Assembly (NCBI RefSeq): GCF_905163445.1
Contig: NC_053184.1
Span: forward strand, 3,906,001-3,970,000
Length of the DNA stretch: 64,000 nt
Reading direction: 5' to 3'
DNA from: Pararge aegeria
Lineage: Eukaryota > Arthropoda > Insecta > Lepidoptera > Nymphalidae
Below, in pieces: positions 53,590 through 64,000 of the stretch. A program made the translations under genes and the position numbers. Under the pieces are notes generated by a model, which saw nothing but the letters and a program-made list of their open reading frames with translations, was not told the DNA's origin and did not search any database. Every line of letters starts with the position of its first letter. Within the stretch, counting starts at the first letter, position 1.

Positions 53590-55145
53590 GTTGGAGATGC
53601 TGTCTAAACAGATTATTAGAGTGAGAGAATGTGATTATGTGTTTGCACAGACACTTGTGCACCAAAATATCTCCCACCTAGGTGAAAAATCCCTCAGAAG
53701 ATTGGTCACTTCATCTGAAATCGGTCAGCAAAACAGTTTTTTATAAATAAAATTATTTACAGCCACATACATACGTGCCATTTTTTTGAGGCCACATTCA
53801 TATGAGAACTAACATTTACGTAACTTGAAATTTTTATCGTTTTTCTAAATCTAGTATTAGTGATACTCAACTTCCGAATGACCTATGTAACCCCTTTTCA
53901 ATCCAGTCATTCCAAAGAAAACTGAGGAGTAGCTGCCTATTTAGGTTAGGTCAATACCTACAGCAGTAATAATATATATCTCATTTCTAGCACTGAACTG
54001 AAACCAAAATGCTGTTAAAATTATTCAGTAGTTTAAATTGCATTATTAGGTTATGGGTTGCACAGTTCGTTATTTATATAGATTTGCTAAAATATTCAAT
54101 AGACCGATTCAAATTCGAATCGAAACTGTTCGCGCATTAACGATTTCTAGGTAGTAATTCATAACTATGTCCACATAAGCTGGACTATAATATTGTCATA
54201 GTTATATTTACTCAGTCTTATGCGGAAGAATACGATTGAGTAATGATAAGTTTGACAAGCATTTGTGTATTTAATTTTTCAACACAAGCAATAAATTTAA
54301 ATTTTAATATTTAAATCAATTGCTATAATTAAAATTTAATTTGTATATAAAAATTCAGTAAAATTTCTACAAATTTTACCCCGGCGGGGCACTGCAAATA
54401 AATTATCTTATGTATGTACGTGAATCAATAAATAAACAATAAACAACACTGGCAATATTCTTCTTCTTCTTGCGGTGCCTCTCCGACTTGTGAAGGTTGG
54501 CAGTCAGCTTCGTAAATTCTTGTCTATTTTTTGCGAGGCGAAATAATTAAGCAATATTATTGACAGTATTCAGATTACTGTCAATAATATTGACGTGGGT
54601 GTGTGTGTGGACATCCAGTTCAGTGTGATAATAATAGAGGCCAGTGGCTAGGAATCTCAATAAAATGTGGAAATAGCCTCAAATGCGGAACATTGCATTT
54701 ACGCTTAGACATTCAACATTTATTTGCCAGAGTGATAGCTCAGCTTCGAAGTAATCAACGTTAATCGCCTCTTTAATCGGTTTTGCATTCGACACTAGGA
54801 TAATATTATGTAGCAACTCTAGTTTTAATGAGAGCCTTGGCGCGTTTGCCCTGTGTAGTAAACACAAACACACATCGATCGTGCAGGTAAGCCTACATTC
54901 AAATAATATAGGTCCAAAGTAAAAACCGTTTCTTAAAAAATACAAAACAAATAATACATAATGATCTAAAACATTTGTATTCGTTTTTTGATTGACCTTG
55001 CTGGTGCTTGCTTTAATTTGCTTGCGTGCTTTAATTTGCTTGTGCTTGCTTAATGCTTAAACATCTCATACATAATTATACGAATTAAACGTGTTCTATA
55101 ACTTTGTTGTGATTGGAAAATCCGCAGGGTGACTGTTGGTTGGAA
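53590..55145. other. No gene seen; one perfect hairpin and a short tandem repeat
   Basis: 54552-54568 and 54576-54592 are perfect 17-bp inverted arms (CAATATTATTGACAGTA) around TTCAGAT. 55003-55060 repeats a TGCTTTAATTTGCTTG unit about three times. The minus open frame at 54679-54945 has no motif. Confidence 0.45.
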
Positions 55146-55151
55146 AATTAT

Positions 55152-55515
55152 GATATACTAGCTTCCCTACAACTTGATCTGCGTGGACATCGGAATTGGG
55201 TCTAAAGCTTCGCTCGTTAACAAATTTCAATTTTTACACGGGAACTATTTGGGAGATCGGTATAGAAATTACATGTCCTTTTCCACACCATAGGTGACAT
55301 GCATACAAAATTCCAAAGCTGTCTGCCCGAGACTTAGCTTGTAAACAATGATCTTTTCCCTCGGGAACTACTAAAGGAATCAGGATAAAAGGTAGCTTAT
55401 GTTCTTTTCAATGTCAAAGGCTTGCATGTCAAATTTTATTCAAATCTGTTTAACCGTTTTTGCGTGATTGAGTAACAAACATCCAAACTTTCACATTCAT
55501 AATATTAGTTGGATT
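55152..55515 (-). mobile_element. Non-autonomous Helitron-like element, copy 2
   Basis: On the minus strand it starts near CCAACTAATATTATGAATGT, runs through AATCACGCAAAAACGGTTAA and ends GTTGTAGGGAAGCTAG followed by T. Shared interior with 45685-46052 includes GGGAACTATTTGGGAGATCG and TCCAAAGCTGTCTGCCCG on the + strand. The 3' hairpin of the other copy is not seen. Confidence 0.6.
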
Positions 55516-55519
55516 ATAA

Positions 55520-58500
55520 CTGCTGAGAAAAACTATCCAGCTGGTTATTTGATAAATAATAATAACAATCAGACAATCAAATCAAAGTGTCCAAGCAGTA
55601 GTATTTTATGGCAAACCTATTCTGTATAAGCGTATCCAATGTCAACGCAAAAACAATAACCTGGCACTATTTCTGGTCACAACTGTCGATAAGATGGCAC
55701 AATGGAGACGAAAACAAGAGCGGCCCCTTTGTCTCACACAAACAATATGAAAAAGCCTGCAGCAGAAACTCACTCATTGGATTTATGAAGGACAGATATT
55801 GTAATACAAGATAAAAAAGTTTATTAACTCAACGTGTGCAATAAAGTTAACTGGATCCCATCTAGTGTACGAATTTAATATACCTAATATGGTATTAAGG
55901 TCGTGCTATGACCAGATTCGACTTTAGTATGCAACGTTGCATTTTGTAATTTCCTTTTTTTTAAGTAAAACTATTTTAGGCACGAGTAGGGAGTAACTCA
56001 GATTTTTTTCAGACGGAAGTAACACTTACGTCAGACGTCCGTGTAGTTTCCGCTATTTAAAAATAATAAGTTGGATTGGTCGTAAGTATATGTAATATTC
56101 TCAACGCTAATTGAATTTTACGCCAGCTAGTGGAAAATATCATAATCAATTAGGATTATTTATTGCAAACAGATCAATTGTGAATAGCAAAGTAAATAAA
56201 AATTCAATAGTTAAAAAAAATTTAAAATCTCTAAATATGGTTTTGTTTATAACTTTTGTAATAAATAAATTGGTAGTAAATTTTCTGCCGATTGCGACGT
56301 TCTATAATATTCAATGACAAGGTTATATTGACATGTGCTGATCCAACCTTCAATTTTCTACTCTCAATTATTCTATTTAACAAATGAGAATATTTATAAA
56401 ATGTGAAAGTGATATTAATCAATTTTAAATAGAATTCAAAATGAAATAGTTAACATTAAATGAAATGGCAGAAACATTTTACTCTTTAAGTTAAACGCAC
56501 ACATTTTTTTTGTATATTTTGAGACATTCTGGAAGTTGTCGAGTGCATGGTAATTAAATTAAAAATTTTTTTTTAAGCGGTTTTACTTGCACTTGAAGAA
56601 AATATCAGTATTAATTGTTAATTACAAGATTTAAACCAAAAAAGTAAAATTTTATTAATAATTACTGAAAAAACGTTCCTCAAATTACCGATACACGTAA
56701 TTCGGTCACTTTTTTTATCGAAAATTTCTACTGAATCGTGTTAAGCTATAGATTAGTCTTACCCAGAAATATGGTCATTATCAGCACTCAGTACCTTAAG
56801 GTAATTTTATGTGGCAAATTTTTCAACAAGTGTAATATTTAAAACAAGGGTGAAATAATAATAAAGTTAGTCTTTTAGAATTTCTGCAAGAAAATAGTCG
56901 TAAGTCCTATTTCAAAAACCATCAGATCTCCGCATTATCGTCAGTGTTACAACCTTTTTAATTTATAGGAAAATAGTTTTTATGGTATAAGAACCATACA
57001 TTTGCCACGCCATTTAGTAAAAAGCTGTTATTATGGCATTACAAAAATACACTTTAATTGTATTTATAGCAATTCTAGGAATCCCGCGTCTTTCCGAAAG
57101 GCGACAGGGCAAAATTATTTGTAGAATTATTCATAGGCATTTTAGTCTGGCAAAAAGGCAAAAGCGATCATAATTGACCTTAGAGATCCCAAGTACTTCT
57201 TGAAATGTTTCTTTTATTTGTTTAACTTTTGCTCAGCATAAAATTTAACGGGCGCCACAAGTTATAGATTCTAAGGTACTTTTTGGACGGAAATCGACAG
57301 ACATAAATATCCAAACTCCAAATACTCTTAAAAAGGCAGTTCAAAGCATTTGGTAAAACTAAACACGAGCTAACTGTCCAACAATTTTCTTCGGATCACG
57401 AGTGCAGGGCAAACTATCCCAGTTATATTGACGGGCCGTATCAATTACCTAAAATGGCTCCCACGGGCTTTGATCGGAAAGGAACTATAGGTTTTTGAAA
57501 CGTTGGGCGTATTTGACCGAAGGAGGCTGTATATATTGAAGCGCTGAAAATATTCTCAATAGAACTACGCTCGGCATGAAAAAGTTCGTGCATTTTGTAC
57601 TCTTAATCCATCCGAATGTTTGATTTTTTTTGTATGTTACCTTATTCGGATGATGTGTTAATTAGGAACAAATTTAAATACGAAAAAAATTCACAGAAAA
57701 CGGAAACATTTTTTAGCCAGAAAAAATGGGTTCTCGCGGAATTTAAGAGTCGAAAGAAACGCTGACAATGTCGCAGGCAACTGTCTTCTCAATGAGCTCT
57801 TCTTTAGTCAGATCAGCCTTTAAAATGGAAATAATATGGCTTCATGTATGTACTTTACTTAATTGAATAAACTAACTTCCGTGTGACATAGTGGGTCCCT
57901 TAGGAATTCCTTCAGCGATAAGAGGTAGCGTGACATTATGTTTTTTTTTTATTTAATAACACCGTCTACTCATATATGGCGTTAAAATGCCTGTATACGT
58001 ATTAATCCGTAATTACCACGACCTAATAAAATCATACAAAGCTCTATTAAAGGTAGCGTGACCCATTTAATAAACGCCATAGGTATTTAACCACCTACTT
58101 GCTAAATTACTGGTGTTTTGATTTAAAATTTGCAAGGTGGTTATTTTTAACGACTACGTTTATGCAGAGCTAGCGTTTAAGAATCTGGACTTATGACGAT
58201 CACAAACAATTTCAATAACGTCTTGTCCCGAACATTGGCCCACATGTCTGATGAGCCAAGAAATAGCGTTTATTTTGCCCGACAGATTAGTCTGTTTGGA
58301 TACCATATCTATAACTGAACTGTTGGACGGCTTATATTTTTTATTAATATTACTTTAATAACATTTTTGAACACACAAAAAAACACTTTTAACAATTTAT
58401 AGAAACAATATATATTAGCATTATTTTTAGTACCTAGCAGGTTCTTTTGTTTGTACATATGTTATTTTTGTAGTCCCGTAGTTGTTTGTGGAATGAAAAT

Positions 58501-58570
58501 TTTCAAGGGGGATAATTGCGGAACACATTAATTTAATAACACACAATTATTAAATTATTGATATTATTTA
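55520..58570. other. No gene seen
   Basis: Three kilobases of AT-rich unique sequence. Open frames at 55608-55814 and 56111-56317 (+) lack motifs. 56590-56625 (ACTTGAAGAAAATATCAG) is a faint match to the MITE terminus of 6.2 kb. 57280-57500 is slightly less AT-rich. No splice-bounded exon is supported. Confidence 0.4.
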
Positions 58571-58574
58571 CGTC

Positions 58575-58625
58575 AGGTCTGAGAAAAGTACAAAGTTTGT
58601 GGGGTTGAGTATATACTTTTATAAC
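58575..58625. repeat. Unnamed short repeat (family H), copy
   Basis: TGAGAAAAGTACAAAGTTTG, then TGGGGTTGAGTATATACTTT. See 41041-41095. Confidence 0.4.
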
Positions 58626-58881
58626 ATGGTACCGAAAGTAGAATAGAAAAACCTTATTGCAACAAAACACAATAGGAAAAATACAAGGAAAACAGTAATA
58701 GTACTTAGTCCTCTAGGACTAAGGCTACAAAGACTAGGTGCAAAGGCAACCTTATCACTAAAAGTCATATTTTAAAGCCAATCTGGTTTACCTATGCATA
58801 TTATGTTTAAACAATATAATAAAATGTTTAAGCAAAATTGTTTGATGATGATGTAATAGATATCTTTTTTAATTTCAATAC

Positions 58882-59165
58882 AGGTTCACCCTTTACTGCA
58901 ATCTCACCTGGTGATAATTGATGATCCAGTCTCAGATGGTAGCGGGTTAACATGACAGGGAGTATGGTAGTCATACCCCCGAATCGATTTCTACACGACA
59001 TCGCACCGGAACACTAAATAGCTTAGCGTACGTTCTCCCACCTGACCAGAGCAGAGAAAATTCAGAAATAATACCATTCAGAATACCCAAATTTCCCCTG
59101 CCGGAAATCGAACCCGGGCCCTCCTACTTAAATTCACAGCGCTCACCGTGGCACCAGGGAAGTTG
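58882..59165 (-). mobile_element. SINE-B, near full length
   Basis: The reversed tail is GGTTCACCCTTTACTGCAAT. Then come GATGATCCAGTCTCAGATGG, ACGACATCGCACCGGAACAC and CCTGACCAGAGCAGAG. The reversed head is GGAAATCGAACCCGGGCCCT (B box) and CACCGTGGCACCAGGGAAG. A deletion removes the TAGCCACGGCC block. Confidence 0.85.
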
Positions 59166-59169
59166 TAAA

Positions 59170-60812
59170 GTAATCAATGATTATTAAATTGCCAAAAAGA
59201 GCAACTGCCTACTAGCTACCAGCTGGTAACTATACAAGTGTAGTAGAAAAAGAATCTCGTTGATTCAAATTTCAGGATCGCAGCTCCTGTGAGATAACAA
59301 CTCCTTTCGCCATTTCTGTCCATTGATAGCCTAAAGCTAGTCAAAAGTCCTGTATCCGGCGTGACCAACGTCCGAAACAGACAGACAGCTACGAAACAGA
59401 ATGAACAACGAAAAAGTTCAAAAGTACTAATAAAAGAGACATACTTGAAATATAAAAACTATAATAATGTTTGTATGCGGAATTACAATCACCATACAAG
59501 AAGATTGTAATCTAGAATGCTATTTATTCTTATTTCCTGAACTGAAACTTATAAAATCACTTTGTCGTCTACCAGTCTACCTGTCTCCAAAGCCAAAGCG
59601 TTAATACTCATTTATATAGAAAACTAAAGCCAATAGTGTTAACGGAATAATAAGGCCTAATATATAGGCCTTTGAAAAGCGATCAATATTTCAAGGTTTG
59701 GAAAGTATTCCTTTTGCTGTGAATTTTTTATGTACTAGTAGTAGATACGTCACAAAGAAACTTGATTGTCTGAAAGGAAATTAGAGCAATTAGTTGCCTT
59801 TGTAATAAGCAAAATGTAAGTACACTCTTTGCACCCATGCAGGCATACAATTAGTGTTAGGTTTAACAAACTATGATAAAGTATGTCTGGTTAAACGTAT
59901 TCGTGCCAGTTAAATTGATGGGAAGAGGCCATCAATTACATATGCACACAGGCTCGCAAGTCGGCACGCAACGCTCGCTACCACTCCAACCGTTGGCTAA
60001 TTCGAGTGAAACCGGTTGGAGCGAGATATTACCGGATCGAACCGGCTATTACAAGATTTCGGCCCGAATTTTCGAAGCATTTTTGCGCTCGAGCGAAGAT
60101 CGTTTGATATGCATGCAGGTTTTGCTTCAATTATTTTTCACGTTTGAAAATGTAAATCGATTATGGAGTGGCCGAGTTCGAATTTTGTGTTCCAACCAAA
60201 AAATACTAAGTACCTACCTATAATAAATCAATACTAATAGCAGTCAGTATGTCTCAGTCACCTGTTTATTCATCTTGGAATACATAATATATTTAACTAC
60301 CGTACCGAACCTAAAATAACTCATATTATTTTCTATAATAAATAAACTGTAAAATAAAAAATGCTATGATTGGTCGTGTAACAGGTGTAACCTAACATAA
60401 GTAAGGGCTGTCAATTATATTCGATGTTTTCTATACTATAATTAGGTTATTGCGTTTCATGTTAAAGATAACATAAGGAACGAAGTATCGATTCTAATTA
60501 TAAAAAAGTAAGGAAGTATGATTGAACACTCGGTATTTTTTTTTACCATCAGATGGTTGATGATTACAGTATATGGTAGTAGTAGCACAGAGGACGCTCC
60601 TGGATTATTTCTGTTATATTCTCTTAGTTGCCTCGCTGAGTGAAGAAGTAATGACTGCTGTATTCTGATCTGCCATAACCACACGGCAAGTTTTTTTTTA
60701 ACCAACCTTATATTTTCATCATCACTTACCGCGACGTAAGATTGCCATGAAGAACTTAATTGTAGTAAAACAAGAAAGGAACAAAAAGGATCATAAGATA
60801 GTTCAATAAGAA
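59170..60812. other. No confirmed gene; one 116-codon open frame
   Basis: The + frame 59873-60223 lies in a CpG-containing patch at about 59940-60080 that is clearly less AT-rich than its flanks. It reads QPLANSSETGWSEIL, PDRTGYYKISARIF and EAFLRSSEDRLI. That composition is more protein-like than most chance frames here. No family, promoter or splice partner is identified. The rest is AT-rich. Confidence 0.25.
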
Positions 60813-60814
60813 AT

Positions 60815-61085
60815 GGTTAAGGCAGTAGTCCACCACGCTGGTCCAGTGTGGATTGGTGGGCCTACACACCTTTGAGAACATTATGTAGAACTCTATATGT
60901 ATATATGCATACCTACTATACTCATATGTAGGCATGCATATTTTCTCACGATGTTTTCCTACATCGTTGAAGCAAGTGATAATTTAATTACTTAAAACGC
61001 ACATAACGCTAGAGGTGGGGATTCGAACTCGGCCCCCTACCCGCGGGCATAAGCTAGTTATCATATTACCCTTGTGAGCCCTTTG
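60815..61085 (-). mobile_element. SINE-C, near full length
   Basis: GTAGTCCACCACGCTGGTCC, GTGTGGATTGGTGGGCC and CTTTGAGAACATTATGTAGA, then AAGCAAGTGATAATTTAAT and the reversed head GGGGATTCGAACTCGGCCCC. A TATGTATATATGCATACC insertion lies in the middle. Confidence 0.8.
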
Positions 61086-61089
61086 CTCC

Positions 61090-61520
61090 GGGCAGTACGA
61101 AAAACACAAACGAAACCAACGAAATATTAACAATTTATTTTTGTGACTCACAAACCGCGCTACTTAAAGGTCTTTGTTTGTCAACAGATAAAATTTCCCG
61201 CCATAAATAGAGCATTCCGGGGTTATCGCCACAGTTTTCTTTAACAAAAAAAAGTTAAGGTAAAAAGGCACCTTTTTCTCTTTTGTTCCCGAGATTATTC
61301 TATTCAGTGCCCCCATAAACAAAGACATAAACAAGAAACTCATCAGAGTCTATGATGTCCTTAAATTTTCCACCTTTAAAGACTTTCAAGGAACAGGGGA
61401 TAAAAATTCTTATCGCAATCGCGATTTTAGTAATCTTTGCCCTTTGTGAAGATTTTTTGGGAATTATAATAATAAATCTGCCATTTGCCTCCGTCTCATT
61501 TTTCTCTGTCATCTACATTC
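61090..61520. other. No gene seen
   Basis: Unique AT-rich sequence. The + frame 61352-61591 and minus frame 61300-61512 overlap each other, and the former runs into SINE-B. Confidence 0.35.
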
Positions 61521-61524
61521 TCTT

Positions 61525-61738
61525 GCTCTGGTCTGGTGGGTGGCTTTGGCCGTGGCTAGTTACCAGCCTACCGACAAAGAAGTGTCGCTAAGCGATTTAG
61601 TGTTGCGGTGCGATGTCGCAGAAACCGATTAGGGGTAAGATTACCATATAGGTTAGCCCGATACCATCTTAGACTGCATAAAAACTTACCACCAGGTGAG
61701 ATTGCAGTGAAGGGCTAACTTGTAGAGGAATAAAAAAA
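61525..61738 (+). mobile_element. SINE-B body and tail
   Basis: TCTGGTGGGTGGCTTTGGCC, GTGGCTAGTTACCAGCCTAC, AAGCGATTTAGTGTTGCGG and TTAGACTGCATAAAAACTTA, then CCAGGTGAGATTGCAGTGAA. The head is missing. Confidence 0.8.
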
Positions 61739-61744
61739 ACGGCA

Positions 61745-63290
61745 CTTATGAAATATACTTAACTCGTCACGTCACGGATCGACGACAAATCCGTGACGTT
61801 ACACCGTGGTTCGATCGAAAAATCATGAACAAATAACCCCAAATTACCTCTAATTTGTTTTGTCGCAGTCAGGTTAAAAGTTTCGATCAACTTTAATTAT
61901 ATTAGTATGAAATTTCTTTTCTTTCTCCTTAAAATTCTATTTTATTCGTCATAAACCCATAAACTACGATTGATTCCCTCGTATGCTCATATTGTAAGAA
62001 AATCCTAGTATTACAATTCCGAAACAGTTGATCCATTATTGTGGCTTCATCAATGATGTACTATTAAAAATCTTTAAACCTGGATGAAAATATTTTTTTC
62101 AATGGTCATGGGAGCAAATACAAATGAAACGATAAATTCTAATAAGCAAATTTATTATTCAAGAATTACACATATCTGCTTACATTTACGATATGTCAAG
62201 AAGTCTTTGGAAAATCACTGAAATTATAATACATAGTTTTTAAAGGACAACTTAATTAATTATATTTTTTGAAATATTGTTTTAGAAAGTACATATTTCA
62301 ATATTTACAATAAAAGTACAAAATCAAATTAACAGCGACTCGCAAAAAATATTTTACAGTCATTAGTAATGATAACATTTGTTTTTTTTTAATATTCATT
62401 TAATTAATTTTATTTATTAATTCATTTACATTTAGAATAATTATTCTATGTACATTTATATAAGAAAACGACAATTATTTCAGTGTCACAGTAGTTAGTG
62501 GATTATTTATACCATTTACTTAAAGTAAACAACATCACTTAGAATATTTACATTTTTTTTATTTAACATTAAATGTAATAAATTTCATAGCATCACAGTG
62601 AATTCACTTTGATAATATACATATCATACAATTACACATGAGTGTGTTAGGAAATAGGGAATTACAGCACTTTATCTATGATAAACCCGATGATTATATT
62701 AAATATATCAACAAATAATAGTTTGTATACTCATTGATAATGTATTGAAAATAGAATAATGGACTTTAGTAAACTGTCAAATAAAAGTATAGGATCTATG
62801 GCGGGAGACGCGGGTTTGACAAGTTAGATTGGCGGCAAAGAAAAGTGAGGACGGATTTAAAAATGAATTAATTAAGAGAAGGAGATTAAGTAAAGTATTG
62901 TGGATAGAACGTTACAAATTGGGTTGAGATGATTTATAATGGAAACGATACACTTAACGAAATATTGTTGTGGCGAAACAAGTCGTATGTACTGGTGATG
63001 GAGTCGTTAAAAGTTGTTGGTACTATGGGTGTACCTGATGTTACATCAGATAAGTATATCTCATCCCTTGGTTTATTTAGGTATCATATATGGAGCCCTA
63101 GCATAACTTTATACCGACAGTTTATGTAGCAGAGGTTGCTCTATACAAACAACTTGTTCCAAAAGTCCTGATGTTATAAGTGATAATAGTAGTTATGTTT
63201 GACCTGTCTTAAAATATGTCTTGTATCAAAGGGCCTAGCGTTATTACATATGACGTTGTAATGATGATGTTGTAATTGTGTTTATAAGTT
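61745..63290. other. No gene seen
   Basis: A hairpin with GTCACGGAT and ATCCGTGAC lies at about 61770-61800. The rest is AT-rich. The + frame 62929-63129 has no motif. A GATTGAATAAAAGAG signal near 63300 belongs to the following LINE 3' end. Confidence 0.4.
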
Positions 63291-63294
63291 GTTT

Positions 63295-63400
63295 TAATTG
63301 ATTGAATAAAAGAGCAACGGTAGAGTTTCTTGCCAGTGGTCTTCTCTGCCGAAGACAGCATTCCGAACTGGTAGTAGAGTCATTTGAAGGTAATAAGTAA
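63295..63400 (+). mobile_element. LINE 3' UTR-like fragment
   Basis: GATTGAATAAAAGAGCAACG, TAGAGTTTCTTGCCAGTGGT, and TTCCGAACTGGTAGTAGAGT then CATTTG match the 3' end type of 23.5 kb. Confidence 0.5.
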
Positions 63401-63477
63401 TATGAATTATAGAGAAGCCTAATATACAGTATTAGAGTCAGTCTAGTTGTTTTATTTCACTCCTTGGGAAGTCAGGT

Positions 63478-63530
63478 TTATAGAGTACAGACCCACAACA
63501 CTGCTCTAAAGCAGGTTGGTGGGCTTTAAT
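63478..63530 (-). mobile_element. SINE-D fragment
   Basis: ACCCACAACACTGCTCTAAA, then GCAGGTTGGTGGGCTTTAAT, matches CACGCTGCTCCAATGTGGG and TGGTGGGCTTTAACT at 11.33 kb. Confidence 0.45.
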
Positions 63531-63758
63531 GATGTCTTTTATAAAATTAATACTTTAATATGAGAAACTAGGTATTTAGCTTCAATAATACTGTTAATTA
63601 ATGAAAGATCTAAGTGCCATCCTGAACATTGTGGGTATTATAGTGAATATCTGAATCCCTGGGCCCTTCCATTTTCTATATTTTTTTTAGCATCAGAAGT
63701 GGGATCCTATTCATGTCCAATTTATGCCTTTCTCTAATGCAGATTTACTTTTTTTAGA

Positions 63759-64000
63759 ACCATCCCGTCAAATATGGACATAGTAAAGAGTTTGATGTTT
63801 TTTATGATGCCTCAACTATTTGCTGCTATGTGCTAAAACAGAAACACTCTGGAGACAAAGCACCATGCTTGGTGAAATTCTGTTTAAGAACCAATGGATA
63901 ACCATCTTGGCAAATGTGGATATAGTACATGGTTTGATGTTTTTGATGATGTCTAACTAATAGCTGGTATGTGCTAAAACAGAAACACTCTGGAGACAGA
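63759..64000. repeat. Tandem repeat, period 142 bp, running off the window
   Basis: Unit 1 starts ACCATCCCGTCAAATATGG at 63759; unit 2 starts ACCATCTTGGCAAATGTGG at 63901. Both continue with ATATAGTA..G.GTTTGATG-like sequence, TGATG.CT.AACTA and GCTAAAACAGAAACACTCTG, then GAGACA. The second unit is cut by the window edge, so the copy number is unknown. The units differ by several substitutions, so it is not very recent. No coding frame is convincing. Confidence 0.75.

Noticed and set aside
1..64000. CRISPR arrays, bacterial operons, rRNA genes or integrated virus genes
   Set aside because: No regularly spaced direct repeats, Shine-Dalgarno-led gene rows, rRNA blocks or recognisable viral motifs were seen. 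The repeat content is insect nuclear DNA.

Overview
This window reads as nuclear DNA from a lepidopteran, probably a butterfly. It is AT-rich and intron-poor in recognisable genes. It is packed with short tRNA-derived SINEs, decayed LINEs, Helitron-like elements and MITEs whose motifs are typical of Lepidoptera. There are no operons, rRNA genes, credible canonical tRNA genes or CRISPR arrays. Nearly all computed open frames are chance frames or repeat translations. Species and locus cannot be named from the sequence alone.

Repeat landscape. Three SINE families dominate. SINE-A (7 copies) has a tRNA-like head with clear A and B boxes and a 3' part ending in a TAGATGGCGATGTGTG-type block; it resembles the Metulj-type lepidopteran SINEs. 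SINE-B (13 copies or fragments) has a CCTGGCGCA..GGTGAGCGC head and a tail carrying TTAGACTGCATC. SINE-C (about 15 copies or fragments) has a GGTTCGAATCCCAGCACGC-like head and a CCAGCGTGGTGGACTACGG tail. LINE remnants are ORF2 C-termini of at least three kinds: RTE-like at 31.6, 44.8, 45.3 and 51.7 kb; a second kind at 20.5-20.9 kb; and a CR1/Jockey-like one at 26.3-26.9 kb with its 3' UTR. Helitron-like pieces lie at 10.7, 15.5, 21.7, 45.7-46.05, 48.4-49.76 and 55.2-55.5 kb.

Layout. 0-0.7 kb holds a frame-shifted coding-like remnant at the left edge. 2.3-2.6 and 8.9-9.3 kb hold two copies of an unnamed repeat carrying a hammerhead-ribozyme-like motif. 5.6-6.6 and 14.5-14.8 kb hold MITE-like elements with ~55 bp inverted ends that enclose a tRNA-like sequence. 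20-27 kb is SINE and LINE debris plus a degenerate three-unit repeat. 29.6 kb holds a strong long inverted repeat beside a TA microsatellite. 33.9 and 52.6 kb hold two short hAT-like elements of one family with 8-bp target duplications. 36-44 kb is mostly low-information AT-rich sequence.

The most gene-like place is 46.1-48.2 kb on the + strand. A possible TATA/initiator core promoter is followed by a 22-codon signal-peptide-like first exon ending at a good splice donor. Downstream lie three related units (46.7, 47.15 and 48.0 kb) encoding the same membrane-segment-plus-RIR.GIKSDYE motif, each broken differently. This looks like a locally duplicated, decaying gene family I do not recognise, or the remains of one. 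50.1-53.1 kb holds four copies of another unnamed ~80-bp block. The right edge (63.76 kb to the end) enters a tandem repeat with a 142-bp period that runs out of the window.
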